Positions 1-9,544 of a stretch of DNA of 64,000 nucleotides are shown in pieces. This DNA is from Sulfurovum sp. Its GTDB lineage: Bacteria > Campylobacterota > Campylobacteria > Campylobacterales > Sulfurovaceae. Each line of letters opens with the position of its first letter. The first letter of the stretch is position 1. The position numbers were made by a program, and so were the translations under genes. The notes beneath the pieces are model-generated. The model did not search any database and was not told the DNA's origin. It saw only the letters and a program-made list of their open reading frames with translations. Location of the stretch: assembly GCA_027068485.1 (NCBI GenBank), contig JAMOSB010000027.1:48984-112983 (forward strand). The letters are read 5' to 3'.

Positions 1-49
1 TAGCAGAAGCAAGTGTCAATGAGACGATCAATAGGATGAGGATTTTCAT
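1..49 (-). CDS. Start of a secreted protein, probably lolA (partial)
   Basis: Only the first 16 codons are in the window, reading leftwards off its edge. They begin with ATG at 49 and spell a hydrophobic signal peptide starting MKILILLIVSL and ending in ASA. A perfect AAGGAG ribosome site lies five bases upstream. It is divergent from secA. In Campylobacter jejuni, as I recall, the gene divergent from secA is the outer-membrane lipoprotein chaperone gene lolA, and the gene after secA here is a LolC/E-like permease, so lolA is the best guess. That identity rests on synteny alone, since the mature protein is not visible. Confidence 0.6.
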   Translation of the reverse strand, partial: MKILILLIVSLTLASA

Positions 50-61
50 ACGACTCCTTAA

Positions 62-120
62 GGGTATAGAGTGTAAATATACCCAAAAGCCACTTGGATA
101 CCTATTAAGGGTGACCTTAA
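62..120. promoter_or_regulatory. Two inverted repeats in the secA divergent control region
   Basis: GGGTATA at 62-68 is repeated in inverted form as TATACCC at 78-84 with a 9-base spacer. TTAAGG at 105-110 is repeated as CCTTAA at 115-120 with a 4-base spacer. Neither is followed by a T-run on either strand, so they look more like operators or leader hairpins than terminators. A weak -10-like element (TAAAAT) lies near 130, upstream of secA. The function is inferred only from position. Confidence 0.4.
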
Positions 121-168
121 TCTCTTTTTGGATAAAATAATCGGAATTTATAAAAGGGCAAGTAGAAG

Positions 169-2805
169 ATGATAAAAAAGATACTCAATATTTTTGGCAC
201 ACGAAACGATAAAATCGTAAAAAGCTACCTCAAAAAAATCAAACATATCAACGCACTTGAGGCGACCTATCAACCACTCAGTGATAGGGAACTCAAAGAG
301 GCATTTAATACGCTTAGAGCCAGTGTAGTGGAGGGGGCTAAGTCTCTTGAGGAGGTCTGCTATGACTCTTTTGCTATCACCCGAGAGGCGAGTAAGCGTA
401 CCCTTGGACTTCGCCACTATGATGTACAGCTTGTGGGGGGCTTGGTACTCAACGATGGCAATATCGCAGAGATGAAAACAGGAGAGGGCAAGACACTGGT
501 TGCAACCCTTGCGGTAATACTCAACGCGATGGAGGGCAAAGGGGTTCATGTCGTCACGGTCAATGACTACCTTGCTAAGCGGGATGCCAAAGAGATGGCA
601 CCACTCTATGAGTTTTTGGGCTACAGTGTAGGGAGTATCACCGCCGATATCCCCGATGAGATGAGTCGCAAGGCCCAGTATGAGGCGGATATCACCTATG
701 GTACCAACAATGAGTATGGATTTGACTACCTGCGTGACAATATGAAAGTGCGTGCAGAGGAGAAGGTACAACGCCTCCACCACTTCGCGATCGTCGATGA
801 GGTCGACTCTATCCTCATCGATGAAGCACGAACCCCACTTATCATCTCAGGACCAACCCAGAGAGATCATAACCACTACGCCAAAGCCAATGAGATCGCC
901 ATCGCTATGGAGCGTGGAGAGAAGAAAGAGACCCGACCAGGGGAGCCAGAGGAGACCACAGGGGACTTCATCGTCGATGAGAAGAACCGTACCATCATCA
1001 TGACAGAAGATGGACTCCAAAAAGCCCAAGATCTCTTTGAGGTGGAGAACCTCTACAACCTTGAGAATGCTGCCCTCTCCCACCACCTCGACCAAGCCCT
1101 CAAAGCCCACTATATCTTCGAGAAAGATGTCGACTATGTAGTACAAAACGATGAGATTATCATTGTCGATGAGTTTACGGGTCGACTCTCTGAGGGGCGA
1201 CGCTACTCTGAGGGACTCCACCAAGCACTCGAAGCCAAAGAGGGAGTTGCTATCCAAGAGGAATCACAAACCCTCGCAGAGATCACCTACCAAAACTACT
1301 TTAGACTCTACGAGAAGCTTGCGGGTATGACAGGGACGGCACAGACCGAGGCGACAGAGTTTGCACAGATCTATGACCTTGATGTCATCTCTATCCCGAC
1401 CAATCTCCCTATCGCCCGTCTCGACAAAAATGACCTCATATACAACACCGAACGAGAGAAGCTCGATGCGGTAGTACGCCGTGTCAAAGAGCTCAATGCC
1501 AAGGGGCAACCTGTCCTCATCGGAACAGCATCCATCGAGAAGTCTGAACTCATCGATGAACGACTCAAAAAAGAGAAGATCGCCCACAATATGCTCAATG
1601 CCAAAAACCACTTCCAAGAGGCGGAGATCATCATGAACGCAGGGCAAAAAGGTGCTGTCACCGTCGCGACCAACATGGCGGGGCGTGGAGTCGATATCAA
1701 GATCGATGATGAGGTTAGAGCGTTGGGTGGATTGATGATCCTAGGGACAGAACGCCACGAGTCACGCCGTATCGACAACCAACTTAGAGGGCGTTCGGGT
1801 CGTCAAGGTGACCCAGGAGAGAGCCAGTTCTTCTTGAGTCTTGATGACAACCTCTTGCGTATCTTTGGTGGAGAGAAGATCCGCAATATCATGAGCCGTC
1901 TCGGGGTCGAAGAGGGGGAGTATATCGACTCCAAGATCGTCACCCGTTCGGTCGAAAAGGCACAGAAAAAGGTCGAAAATCAGCACTATGAGTCACGAAA
2001 ACATATCTTAGAGTATGATGATGTCGCCAACCACCAACGAAAAGCGATCTATGGCTTTAGAAATCAGCTCCTCGATAGCACCTTTGATATCGGAGCAAAG
2101 ATCAAAGAGAACCGTGAAGAGTATATCCTCCACCTCCTTGAACTCTCTGAGATCTTTGAGGGGATTGCCAAAGAGGACTTCAACTTAGAGAAGCTCATCG
2201 CACTCATCGAAGAGGAGCTCAATATCGTTGTCGATATCGAAGCCTTCAAAGAGAAAGAGGTCTCACAACTCACGGAGATGATCCGAGAGATGATGGAGAA
2301 CCTCTACGAAGAGAAGATGGCACAACTCGCACCAGATCAGCGAGAGGAGATAGAGCGTATCCTCTACCTCCAAGTGCTTGACCCACAGTGGAGAGATCAC
2401 CTCTATGAGATGGATGTCCTCAAGACAGGTATCGGACTGAGAGGCTATAACCAAAAAGACCCACTCACGGAGTATAAGCAAGATAGCTACAAACTCTTCA
2501 CCGACTTGGTACAACGCATCAAATATGAGGCGGTCAAGACCCTTCAGCTTGTACAGTTTGACTTCCGCTCTCCCGATGAGGAGGAGGCAGCACTAGAGCA
2601 GATGCGTGAGAAGCTTGAGCATGATATCCAAGAGGCACAACTCAACCAATCGTTTGAGGAGGGGGAGATCGTCGATGAGGCGATTATGCAACCGATTACG
2701 GGTACCAAAAAACCCAAGCGAAACGACCCCTGCCCGTGTGGTTCGGGTGACAAATATAAAAACTGCTGCGGACAGAGCGGACCCAAAAAAGGGGTCTTCG
2801 CCTAA
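169..2805 (+). CDS. secA: Preprotein translocase ATPase SecA
   Basis: SecA is the motor ATPase that drives unfolded preproteins through SecYEG at the inner membrane. The 878-residue length is normal for the family. Walker A is GEGKT at residues 105-109, and the DEVD Walker B motif follows in the first nucleotide-binding fold. The TNMAGRG and [11 protein letters not shown] helicase-type motifs are present in the second. The C-terminus has the zinc-binding [13 protein letters not shown] motif used to bind SecB and lipids. The ATG has a modest upstream purine run. The stop codon overlaps the ATG of the next gene by one base, so the pair is probably co-transcribed. Nothing is broken or unusual. 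Confidence 0.98.
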   Translation: MIKKILNIFGTRNDKIVKSYLKKIKHINALEATYQPLSDRELKEAFNTLRASVVEGAKSLEEVCYDSFAITREASKRTLGLRHYDVQLVGGLVLNDGNIAEMKTGEGKTLVATLAVILNAMEGKGVHVVTVNDYLAKRDAKEMAPLYEFLGYSVGSITADIPDEMSRKAQYEADITYGTNNEYGFDYLRDNMKVRAEEKVQRLHHFAIVDEVDSILIDEARTPLIISGPTQRDHNHYAKANEIAIAMERGEKKETRPGEPEETTGDFIVDEKNRTIIMTEDGLQKAQDLFEVENLYNLENAALSHHLDQALKAHYIFEKDVDYVVQNDEIIIVDEFTGRLSEGRRYSEGLHQALEAKEGVAIQEESQTLAEITYQNYFRLYEKLAGMTGTAQTEATEFAQIYDLDVISIPTNLPIARLDKNDLIYNTEREKLDAVVRRVKELNAKGQPVLIGTASIEKSELIDERLKKEKIAHNMLNAKNHFQEAEIIMNAGQKGAVTVATNMAGRGVDIKIDDEVRALGGLMILGTERHESRRIDNQLRGRSGRQGDPGESQFFLSLDDNLLRIFGGEKIRNIMSRLGVEEGEYIDSKIVTRSVEKAQKKVENQHYESRKHILEYDDVANHQRKAIYGFRNQLLDSTFDIGAKIKENREEYILHLLELSEIFEGIAKEDFNLEKLIALIEEELNIVVDIEAFKEKEVSQLTEMIREMMENLYEEKMAQLAPDQREEIERILYLQVLDPQWRDHLYEMDVLKTGIGLRGYNQKDPLTEYKQDSYKLFTDLVQRIKYEAVKTLQLVQFDFRSPDEEEAALEQMREKLEHDIQEAQLNQSFEEGEIVDEAIMQPITGTKKPKRNDPCPCGSGDKYKNCCGQSGPKKGVFA

Positions 2806-4031
2806 TGTCCCACTCCACCACCTCTCTCCCACCCAACAAACACTTTGTTGGGCATATCATCCAACACTACCTCAAGTATGATAGAGAGAACCCCTTTATC
2901 TTCATCTCTGCACTCTTAGCCTTTTTGGGGATTGCTACGGGGGTGATGGTACTGATGATCGCTATGGGGATTATGAACGGAACCCAACAGGAGTTTACCA
3001 AAAAGCTCTTTGTGATGAACTACCCCCTTACCCTTCTACCTATCGAAGAGGGTGCCATCGATGATAGACTTATCACTCAACTCTCCCACGACTTTCCTAC
3101 ACTAAAGTTTAGCCCCTACTACACCACCCAAGTCATCACCAAAAACAGTGACGCAGTCCAAGGCTCCCTCCTCTATGGGGTAGACTATACCAAAGAGAGT
3201 GCCATCAACCCTATCTTTGCCAAGGGACAAGGAGAGGGAGAGAGTCGATTTCGTCTGGTGATGGGAGAGGGACTCTCCTTTGAGATGGACGCACCCATTG
3301 GAGAGAAGGTCACCCTCTACTTCTCAGAGCAACAAGCTGTGGGGTTTGGTACTATGCCCCTACAGAAACGCTTTGTCGTGGATGGAGTCTTCAAATCAGG
3401 ACTCAAAGCCTATGATAAGGCGATCATGTACGCACCCTTAGAGGCGTTTGAGAAGCTCCTCAAACGCCCTCATGGGGTCTATGATGGACTTCATATCTAC
3501 ACCACTGAGCCGATGGAAGCGATCAAAGAGATCCAAGCACACCTCCCCTCCACGGTGATGATAGAGGGGTGGTGGGAGCAAAATGGCAACTTCTTCTCCG
3601 CAATGGAGATGGAGAAGAAAGCCCTCTTCTTGGTACTCCTGCTCATTATCCTCATCGCCTCACTCAATATCATCTCCTCACTACTGATGACGGTGATGAG
3701 TCGTCGTAGTGAGATCGCTTTGATGCGGACACTCGGAGCCACTCAGCAGGAGATACGCATGATCTTCTTCCGTTTAGGGGTGATCATCGGGAGTGCGGGT
3801 ATCGTCACGGGTACCCTCCTTGGGGGGCTTGGCATCTGGGTGCTGACCACCTTTGATATCATCTCGATGCCAGCAGATGTCTATGGAACGAGCCGTCTCC
3901 CCGTGGACTTGACCCTCAGTGACTTTGGGTTGATACTCCTTGGTACGACTCTTATCATCCTACTCTCCTCACGCTACCCTGCCAAGAAAGCCTCTCAGAC
4001 CGACCCCCTACTCGTCCTCAAAAACGAGTAG
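2805..4031 (+). CDS. LolC/LolE-like ABC transporter permease
   Basis: This is a 408-residue FtsX-type permease of the lipoprotein-releasing (LolCDE) family. It has one N-terminal membrane segment after a short cytoplasmic stretch (about residues 28-55), a large periplasmic domain of roughly 200 residues, and three C-terminal membrane segments. The typical coupling sequence SRRSEIALMRTLGAT lies after the second segment, and a short PAKKASQTDPLLVLK tail closes the protein. Such a protein would move lipoproteins from the inner membrane to LolA with a LolD ATPase, which is not in this window. A single LolC/E-like permease (LolF arrangement) is likely in this lineage. It overlaps secA by one base (TAATG). 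Confidence 0.85.
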   Translation: MSHSTTSLPPNKHFVGHIIQHYLKYDRENPFIFISALLAFLGIATGVMVLMIAMGIMNGTQQEFTKKLFVMNYPLTLLPIEEGAIDDRLITQLSHDFPTLKFSPYYTTQVITKNSDAVQGSLLYGVDYTKESAINPIFAKGQGEGESRFRLVMGEGLSFEMDAPIGEKVTLYFSEQQAVGFGTMPLQKRFVVDGVFKSGLKAYDKAIMYAPLEAFEKLLKRPHGVYDGLHIYTTEPMEAIKEIQAHLPSTVMIEGWWEQNGNFFSAMEMEKKALFLVLLLIILIASLNIISSLLMTVMSRRSEIALMRTLGATQQEIRMIFFRLGVIIGSAGIVTGTLLGGLGIWVLTTFDIISMPADVYGTSRLPVDLTLSDFGLILLGTTLIILLSSRYPAKKASQTDPLLVLKNE

Positions 4032-4038
4032 TCACCCG

Positions 4039-6600
4039 CTACTTATTGATGATATGCCGTGGGGCTTCGAGTGTACGCTTGAGTAGCTTAAGGGGTAGAG
4101 AGAGGATATCATCCATCGCACTGGTCTTGACCTTGGGTCGGTTCAGTGTACCCGTGACACGCAGTCCCACGGTCATACTCTTATCCTTGCCCATGATGAT
4201 ATAGCCTAGCAGTGGGATACTCCCGACAACCTTACCAAACTCCCGTGCGGTCTGTATGGCAAGGTTCATCTTGAGCCGTTTAGTTTTGAGATTGACCTCC
4301 CCTTTCCCTACGATGGTGGCGGATTTGCCCTTGATATAGATAGAGTCAAAAAAGACTTTATCTCCTATCATACGGTACTCTACCACCCCACTCTTGACCC
4401 GAAACCCCTTCTCAGAGAACCCTGGACTACTTAGTGTCGCAAGGGCAGGGAGGGTATTGATCAGGGCGAGGAGGTTGTTGTAGACTTTGAAGTTGCTAAT
4501 CACCCCACCCTCTACGATAATGCGTCCTCGCATCACCCCGTTAGGATTGCCCGACTGTTTGAGGGAGTAGCGTCCCCGCTGTAGCCCCTTAAACCCGATG
4601 AGGGGCTGAAGGAGCTTATCTTTGATACGCAGGGCTTGCAGTGAGATCCTCTTCCCTTTTTGGGTAAACTTGACAATATCCCCACCAAGACTCCCCACCG
4701 CTTTGATATTGCCACAAGGAGAGATCTCGATATCGTAGCTGTCGGTAAGGAGCTTGTAGCGACCATAACGCAATTGACTATTGGTACCGATGACGACTAG
4801 CTTTTTACGCTTGGTGCTACGACGCTTCTCTTGAATGGAGAGGAGCTTCTTTAGATCGATATTGAGATGCGTTAGACGGATGCGTGACTTGTGTGCATTA
4901 TAGTAGAGGCGTTTGCCAAAGGCGTAGAAGTAGAGGCCACGCGGTGTCACCTTTCCACGACACGGGATAGAGGTGTGGCAGAGGCTATCTTTTTCATAGA
5001 AGAAGCAGTCCCGACGCGTAATCGACCCGCTAAAGTGATAGGTCCTAAAGTCTTTGGTCTGGATAGAGAGCCGTCCATCATTGAGGGAGATACCGATATT
5101 TTTGAGGTAGGGTTTGAGCTTTTTGAGGCGTGTAGCGACAATCTCTACCCCCTTGGGCTGACTCTGGACTCTCAACCCCAAGCGAGGAATCACCACCTTC
5201 ACACGGTCACGGTAGTCAAGGTAGAGTGGCAGATGCTTCTTTTGAATCACCAAAAACTTCTCTCTCCCCTGCCCTATGGCAATCTCTTTGGCATCAAAGA
5301 GCAGCGTCGCATTCTGCTCTTTGAGTGCGATATCCCCACTCACATTACCCTCATACCATGAGGATTTGAGCCAGACCCTCTCCACTCTCACATGCCCCTC
5401 ACGATAGGAGATGCTTCCTGCTTTGACGGGGAGGGTTACACGACCGATCGAGAGGTTGCCCTCACCGAGTACCACATCGACTTTGACGGTGAGCTTAGAG
5501 GGGGCTTGGGTGAGAGGGATAGCGATCCAGATAGCCAACTCTGTGTTGGGGTTGTCATGAAGCACAGGGATAGTGAGATGGTAGGCGTTGAGTATCTTCT
5601 GCACCACCGCATCGACTTGACTCTTGATTTTGAGATCGAGTATCAAGCGGGGGGTCTCCTCATTGGTGAGATTGAGGATAGTGATCTTACTGCCATTGAG
5701 ATCACGCCCCTCATAGCGTGGAGAGTCTAGATCAAAGTAGAGTCCCCCATGATGATAACGCAACAGAAAGCTATCGGCAAGGACGGGAGAGAGTCCCTCT
5801 TTGTAGGCGATGGTGACATGGTTGAAGCCTATCTTCCCCTCTAGGGAGTCCATATCCATCTCAAACCCCTCCTCACCCCAGACCCCCTTGCCCGATAGGG
5901 TGTAGAGTTCATAGGAGTCTGCGGTAATCTTATCGACAATCCACGCTTTGATTGTCTCACTCAAAGGAGTTTTGGCTATCAGTTTGCGTAGACTCTTAAA
6001 ACGATCTGTATGTAGCGTGAAGTCTATCTTCTTGGCACGCTTATGTGCCTCTAACTCCCCCGTGATACCCAGTAGATCAAAGGAGGCATTGAGCCAGAGG
6101 TGATCCTCATTGGGCTGATAGTGTAGGGTAGCAGTGGCTCTGCTCTGCTCTGCTTTGGCATAGAGCAGTGGGATATCGATATGATAGCTATTATCCTCGA
6201 GGCGATGGATCGTCCCTGCGATCTCATAGCCATCTAGCACCCCATAGAAGATACCCTCTGCGTAGAAGAGGGTCATCGTCTGCTCTTGGATCTGAATGTG
6301 ATTGAGTTCTATCGTCTCAAAAAAGCTCAAAAGATACTTCATCCTATCAAAAGTCTCATCAAGTTCAAGAGGGGAAGAGGAGGCTTCGCTAGGGGGGAGT
6401 GTGATATTCTTGGCTTTGAGTATCAGTTTTTTATCGAGTTTGATGTATAATCGTTCGACGGTGTACTCACCCAATGCGAGTCGATCGACTTCAATCCCTA
6501 CCTTAAGCCAGACAAAAAGAGCCAACATCATGACGACTAAAAAAAGTAGACTATTTCGCAGTAGTGTATGGATTGAGAATACTATAATCCTTCTTATCAT
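4039..6600 (-). CDS. AsmA/YhdP-like inner-membrane protein (DUF3971 type)
   Basis: This is an 853-residue protein with one N-terminal membrane anchor (about residues 5-32) followed by a long beta-rich periplasmic region. Near the C-terminus are sequences typical of the AsmA_2 region (residues around 680-830, including a YRMIGDKVFFDSIYIKG stretch). YhdP, TamB and AsmA relatives are thought to bridge the two membranes and carry phospholipids. The role here is inferred from that family. The ATG at 6600 is preceded by an AAGG ribosome site, and its first 71 bases overlap the 5' end of mltG on the other strand. An internal ATG at 6534 would still keep only half of the anchor, so 6600 is preferred. 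Confidence 0.8.
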   Translation of the reverse strand: MIRRIIVFSIHTLLRNSLLFLVVMMLALFVWLKVGIEVDRLALGEYTVERLYIKLDKKLILKAKNITLPPSEASSSPLELDETFDRMKYLLSFFETIELNHIQIQEQTMTLFYAEGIFYGVLDGYEIAGTIHRLEDNSYHIDIPLLYAKAEQSRATATLHYQPNEDHLWLNASFDLLGITGELEAHKRAKKIDFTLHTDRFKSLRKLIAKTPLSETIKAWIVDKITADSYELYTLSGKGVWGEEGFEMDMDSLEGKIGFNHVTIAYKEGLSPVLADSFLLRYHHGGLYFDLDSPRYEGRDLNGSKITILNLTNEETPRLILDLKIKSQVDAVVQKILNAYHLTIPVLHDNPNTELAIWIAIPLTQAPSKLTVKVDVVLGEGNLSIGRVTLPVKAGSISYREGHVRVERVWLKSSWYEGNVSGDIALKEQNATLLFDAKEIAIGQGREKFLVIQKKHLPLYLDYRDRVKVVIPRLGLRVQSQPKGVEIVATRLKKLKPYLKNIGISLNDGRLSIQTKDFRTYHFSGSITRRDCFFYEKDSLCHTSIPCRGKVTPRGLYFYAFGKRLYYNAHKSRIRLTHLNIDLKKLLSIQEKRRSTKRKKLVVIGTNSQLRYGRYKLLTDSYDIEISPCGNIKAVGSLGGDIVKFTQKGKRISLQALRIKDKLLQPLIGFKGLQRGRYSLKQSGNPNGVMRGRIIVEGGVISNFKVYNNLLALINTLPALATLSSPGFSEKGFRVKSGVVEYRMIGDKVFFDSIYIKGKSATIVGKGEVNLKTKRLKMNLAIQTAREFGKVVGSIPLLGYIIMGKDKSMTVGLRVTGTLNRPKVKTSAMDDILSLPLKLLKRTLEAPRHIINK

Positions 6601-7480
6601 CGCATTTACCTTTTATATTACACTACCCATCAAAACAACACAGACACTCTTTGTACCACAAGGCTCTATTGGACACATTATAACACAGCTGACTAAAAAA
6701 GGGTATGCTTTAAGCCCCATCGATAAATATCTTCTTGCCCTTCTAGGCAAGCCACAGAGCGGATGGGTGCATATCGGTAAGACTTCACTCAATCGTATCG
6801 ATTTTCTACACAAACTCGCCACGGCTAAAGCCAAGATAGAGGAGGTCACACTGATCCCAGGAGAGACCAAACCACTCTTCTTCGCCTCTCTAGCCCACGA
6901 TCTCTCACTCGACCCCAAGAAACTCGACACCTACTATAGCCAATCTAGCCCCTACCCCGAGGCGGGTATCTATGCCGATACCTACTATGTACCCTATGGT
7001 ATCACCGAGAAGCACCTCATCTACTTTCTACTCCATGAGTCACAAAAGAAGTATGAGAAGATCTCCAAGAAGATCTATGGTGTCTACAATCCCAAGCAGT
7101 GGTTGAGGATACTCACCATCGCCTCCATCATCCAAAAAGAGGCTGCCAACACCCAAGAGATGCCACTGGTCTCCTCTGTCATCTACAACCGTCTCAAAAA
7201 AGGGATGCCTCTACAGATGGATGGGACACTCAATTACGGACGCTACTCCCATACCAAAGTCACCCCCCAACGCATCAAGCGTGACACCACACGCTTCAAC
7301 ACCTACAAGTACAAAGGACTCCCCCCCTCTCCCATCGGATCGGTGAGTCTGGATGCCATTCTCGCAGCGACCAAACCAGCAAAGAGTAACTATCTCTACT
7401 TTATGAAAAACCGATCAGGGGTACATGACTTCACCCATAGCTACCGCTCTCATCGGCACAATATCCAAAAAGCTCGCTAA
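6530..7480 (+). CDS. mltG: Endolytic murein transglycosylase MltG
   Basis: MltG cleaves nascent peptidoglycan strands at the inner membrane and so acts as a terminase of glycan synthesis. From the ATG at 6530 the product has 316 residues, close to family size. It has a short basic N-terminus, a membrane segment at about residues 14-29 and a C-terminal YceG domain. The catalytic glutamate is in ASIIQKEA, followed by the conserved SVIYNRL and MDGTLNYG motifs. The reading frame is open further upstream to 6302, but the added residues have no family look and run antisense through the AsmA gene. The ribosome site at 6530 is weak. The 5' end overlaps the divergent AsmA-like gene. Confidence 0.92.
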   Translation: MTTKKSRLFRSSVWIENTIILLIIAFTFYITLPIKTTQTLFVPQGSIGHIITQLTKKGYALSPIDKYLLALLGKPQSGWVHIGKTSLNRIDFLHKLATAKAKIEEVTLIPGETKPLFFASLAHDLSLDPKKLDTYYSQSSPYPEAGIYADTYYVPYGITEKHLIYFLLHESQKKYEKISKKIYGVYNPKQWLRILTIASIIQKEAANTQEMPLVSSVIYNRLKKGMPLQMDGTLNYGRYSHTKVTPQRIKRDTTRFNTYKYKGLPPSPIGSVSLDAILAATKPAKSNYLYFMKNRSGVHDFTHSYRSHRHNIQKAR

Positions 7481-7485
7481 CGCAC

Positions 7486-7677
7486 CTACGCGTTATCACG
7501 CCTAAAACGACAGCTCCCAAGGGTGATCTGCTTCCCTTTGGCGATCTCAGACTCGATATAGGCGAGGGTTCCCTCAGCATCAGTCTCAGGCATCTCCTCT
7601 GCGATTATACGCAACGCCTCTTCACGACTCGTCTTCAGCCAGCGTTTCTCATGGGTGTACTGCGTATAGAGTGACAC
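7486..7677 (-). CDS. Small conserved-looking protein, unknown function
   Basis: This is a 63-residue protein starting at a GTG that shares one base with the TAG stop of the gene upstream (7677), a typical translational coupling. It is charged and soluble, with no signal peptide or membrane segment. The N-terminal half looks helical, with a TSREEALRIIAEEMPE stretch, and the end is basic (GSCRFRRDNA). I do not recognise a family. The coupling and the protein-like composition argue that it is real. It may act with its upstream partner. Confidence 0.6.
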   Translation of the reverse strand: MSLYTQYTHEKRWLKTSREEALRIIAEEMPETDAEGTLAYIESEIAKGKQITLGSCRFRRDNA

Positions 7678-7871
7678 TACTTCCAGCCTAGCTCATCAAA
7701 GATCGGTTGCATCTCTAGCCACCAGTTCTCAAAACGAACGGCGATATCATTGATCGCATTATCCTCATTTTTCCACTCATTGAGCTTCTCCAGAATAAGG
7801 GGTTTACTCTCTACTTTGAGTTGCTCCGACTGCTCCACATGGTCAATGACCTCTTGAATTTTTGCTTTCAT
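7677..7871 (-). CDS. Small soluble helical protein, unknown function
   Basis: This is a 64-residue acidic protein, probably all helix, ending in WWLEMQPIFDELGWK. The start at 7871 has a strong GGAGAG ribosome site at 7876-7881, and a good -10 (TATACT on the minus strand) lies at 7896-7891, so this gene has its own promoter. It is coupled to the 63-residue gene downstream by a one-base overlap. No family was recognised. The two form a small bicistronic unit lying tail to tail with mltG. Confidence 0.65.
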   Translation of the reverse strand: MKAKIQEVIDHVEQSEQLKVESKPLILEKLNEWKNEDNAINDIAVRFENWWLEMQPIFDELGWK

Positions 7872-7890
7872 TATCTCTCCTTTTTTGATT

Positions 7891-7896
7891 AGTATA
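7891..7896 (-). promoter_or_regulatory. Putative -10 of the two-small-gene unit
   Basis: TATACT on the minus strand lies 20 bases before the ATG at 7871, with a GGAGAG ribosome site in between. The implied leader is very short. No clear -35 is seen, which is common in this lineage. Confidence 0.45.
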
Positions 7897-7931
7897 ACAC
7901 AGTTTTAGTTTAATGGGAGTTTCGTAGTGCA

Positions 7932-7965
7932 ATCTCCAAACACTCCTAGGTTGGAGATCCTTTTT
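7932..7965 (+). terminator. Hairpin with a T-run, terminator-like on the plus strand
   Basis: ATCTCCAA (7932-7939) pairs with TTGGAGAT (7951-7958) and is followed by CCTTTTTC. In sequence terms this stops plus-strand transcription, yet the gene that ends next to it (the hybrid kinase) is on the minus strand, where the hairpin lacks a T-run. It may work both ways or block read-through into the kinase antisense strand. Confidence 0.5.
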
Positions 7966-7966
7966 C

Positions 7967-9544
7967 TTAAGATTTCATGACCTGTTTAAGCACCATTGAG
8001 AGTCGTTCTTGACTCAGTGGTTTGGTGAGATACTCATCCATTCCTGCATTGAGAAACCGCTCTCGATCTCCCTTGAGGGCATTGGCAGTCAGGGCGATAA
8101 TAGGTGTATGGGGGAGATTATTTTTGCGACTATAGGCAACAATCTGCCGTGTCGCCTCTATCCCATTCATATTGGGCATATTCTCATCCATCAAAATCGC
8201 ATCATACTGGTTTGATTGAAACATCTCTACCGCTTCGACTCCATCATTGGCAATATCAAAGGAGAGATTGAGTTTTTTGAACACTACCTTCATAAACATC
8301 TGATTGGCTTTGTTGTCCTCTACGAGTAGCACCCGCTTAGAACTAAAATCAATCGATTTGAGTGGGAGGCTCTTCTGCTCAATCGCAGAACCGATGGTCG
8401 CAGGAATAGCAAAGTAGAACTCACTTCCAACCCCTACTTCACTCTTGAGCTTCAGCTCCCCACCAAGAAGTGTCACGAGTTCACGACTGATAGAGAGTCC
8501 CAACCCTGTTCCACCATACTTACGGGTGATACTGCTATCTTCTTGATTGAACGCTTCAAAGATATGCCCCTGCTTCTCAGGAGCGATACCGATCCCCTCA
8601 TCGCGTACACTCACCTCTAACTGCCCCTCTGCGTAGCCAATCGTCACAAAGATATGCTTCCCCTCTGGGGTAAACTTAATCGCATTACCAATAAGATTGG
8701 AGATAATCTGTTTGATACGCAGTGGGTCGGTGTTGAGGATAGGAGGAAGATTCTCATCAATATCGAGGCAGAGTGAGATATTTTTATGACTCGCCTTTGC
8801 CTGAAAGAGATACATCACGACACTAAACTCATCGTTTGTATTGAAGTCGATCTTATCGATATCGAGTTTACCCGATTCGATTTTGGAGAAGTCAAGTATA
8901 TCTTCTATAATCTGTAAGAGTACCATACTAGAGCTATCGATGATATTGACATACTCTAGTGCTTTACGCCCCCGACTCTCATTCTTGAGAATATCAATAA
9001 ACCCCATAATTGCATTGAGTGGGGTGCGTATCTCATGACTCATATTGGCTAGAAACTCCGATTTGGCTTTGGTCGCCTGCTCTAGCTCTACGACTTTGAC
9101 TTTGAGTTTTTCTTTATCCTGACGGTTCTCATGGGTTAGTTTCAGGCGTGAGATCACCTTGTAGACCGTATCTAAAAACTGCTTGATCTCAATGGGCTTG
9201 AGGATATAGTCATCGACTCCTAGCTTGATAGAGTCTAAAAAGTAGTTACTCTCATTGTGAGCAGAGAGGATAATACACGGGACTTCACTATCAGACTCCT
9301 TGACCTGCTTAATCATCTCAATCCCATTCATCAGTGGCATATTGATATCCGTAAAGAGTATCTCAAAGGGGTGCTGTTTCGCCTGAGCCTCCTTAAACTT
9401 CTCCAATCCATCCTCTCCATTGACTGCGACAGTGATATCCTCAAAGATATTACTCAAAAACCCAAGGGTTGCCTCTCTCGCCTCTTCATTATCCTCAACA
9501 TAGAGTACTTTTAAGTGCTTTGAAAACTCAAGAATCTCTTTCAT
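7967..9544 (-). CDS. Hybrid sensor kinase, REC-HisKA-HATPase-REC
   Basis: This 525-residue cytoplasmic hybrid kinase has no membrane segment. The first receiver domain (about 10-125) has phosphoacceptor D66 in LFTDINMPLMNG and the lysine in YILKP. A short coiled coil leads to the HisKA domain with H170 in NMSHEIRTP, then an HATPase domain with the N box (NLIGNAIKFT) and GGTGLGLS. The C-terminal receiver has D453 in ILMDENMPNMNG. A receiver at the front means the kinase itself is probably controlled by phosphotransfer. It is the last gene of a five-gene operon, and its first 17 bases overlap the end of the gene upstream. No DNA-binding regulator is encoded nearby, so the output is unknown. Confidence 0.92.
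   Translation of the reverse strand: MKEILEFSKHLKVLYVEDNEEAREATLGFLSNIFEDITVAVNGEDGLEKFKEAQAKQHPFEILFTDINMPLMNGIEMIKQVKESDSEVPCIILSAHNESNYFLDSIKLGVDDYILKPIEIKQFLDTVYKVISRLKLTHENRQDKEKLKVKVVELEQATKAKSEFLANMSHEIRTPLNAIMGFIDILKNESRGRKALEYVNIIDSSSMVLLQIIEDILDFSKIESGKLDIDKIDFNTNDEFSVVMYLFQAKASHKNISLCLDIDENLPPILNTDPLRIKQIISNLIGNAIKFTPEGKHIFVTIGYAEGQLEVSVRDEGIGIAPEKQGHIFEAFNQEDSSITRKYGGTGLGLSISRELVTLLGGELKLKSEVGVGSEFYFAIPATIGSAIEQKSLPLKSIDFSSKRVLLVEDNKANQMFMKVVFKKLNLSFDIANDGVEAVEMFQSNQYDAILMDENMPNMNGIEATRQIVAYSRKNNLPHTPIIALTANALKGDRERFLNAGMDEYLTKPLSQERLSMVLKQVMKS

Noticed and set aside
4891..5361. 156-residue plus-strand frame inside the AsmA-like gene
   Set aside because: Antisense to a well-supported gene, with no recognisable domain; shadow of codon bias.
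6302..6529. Upstream extension of mltG
   Set aside because: The added 76 residues are antisense to the AsmA-like gene and lie before a normal MltG N-terminus.
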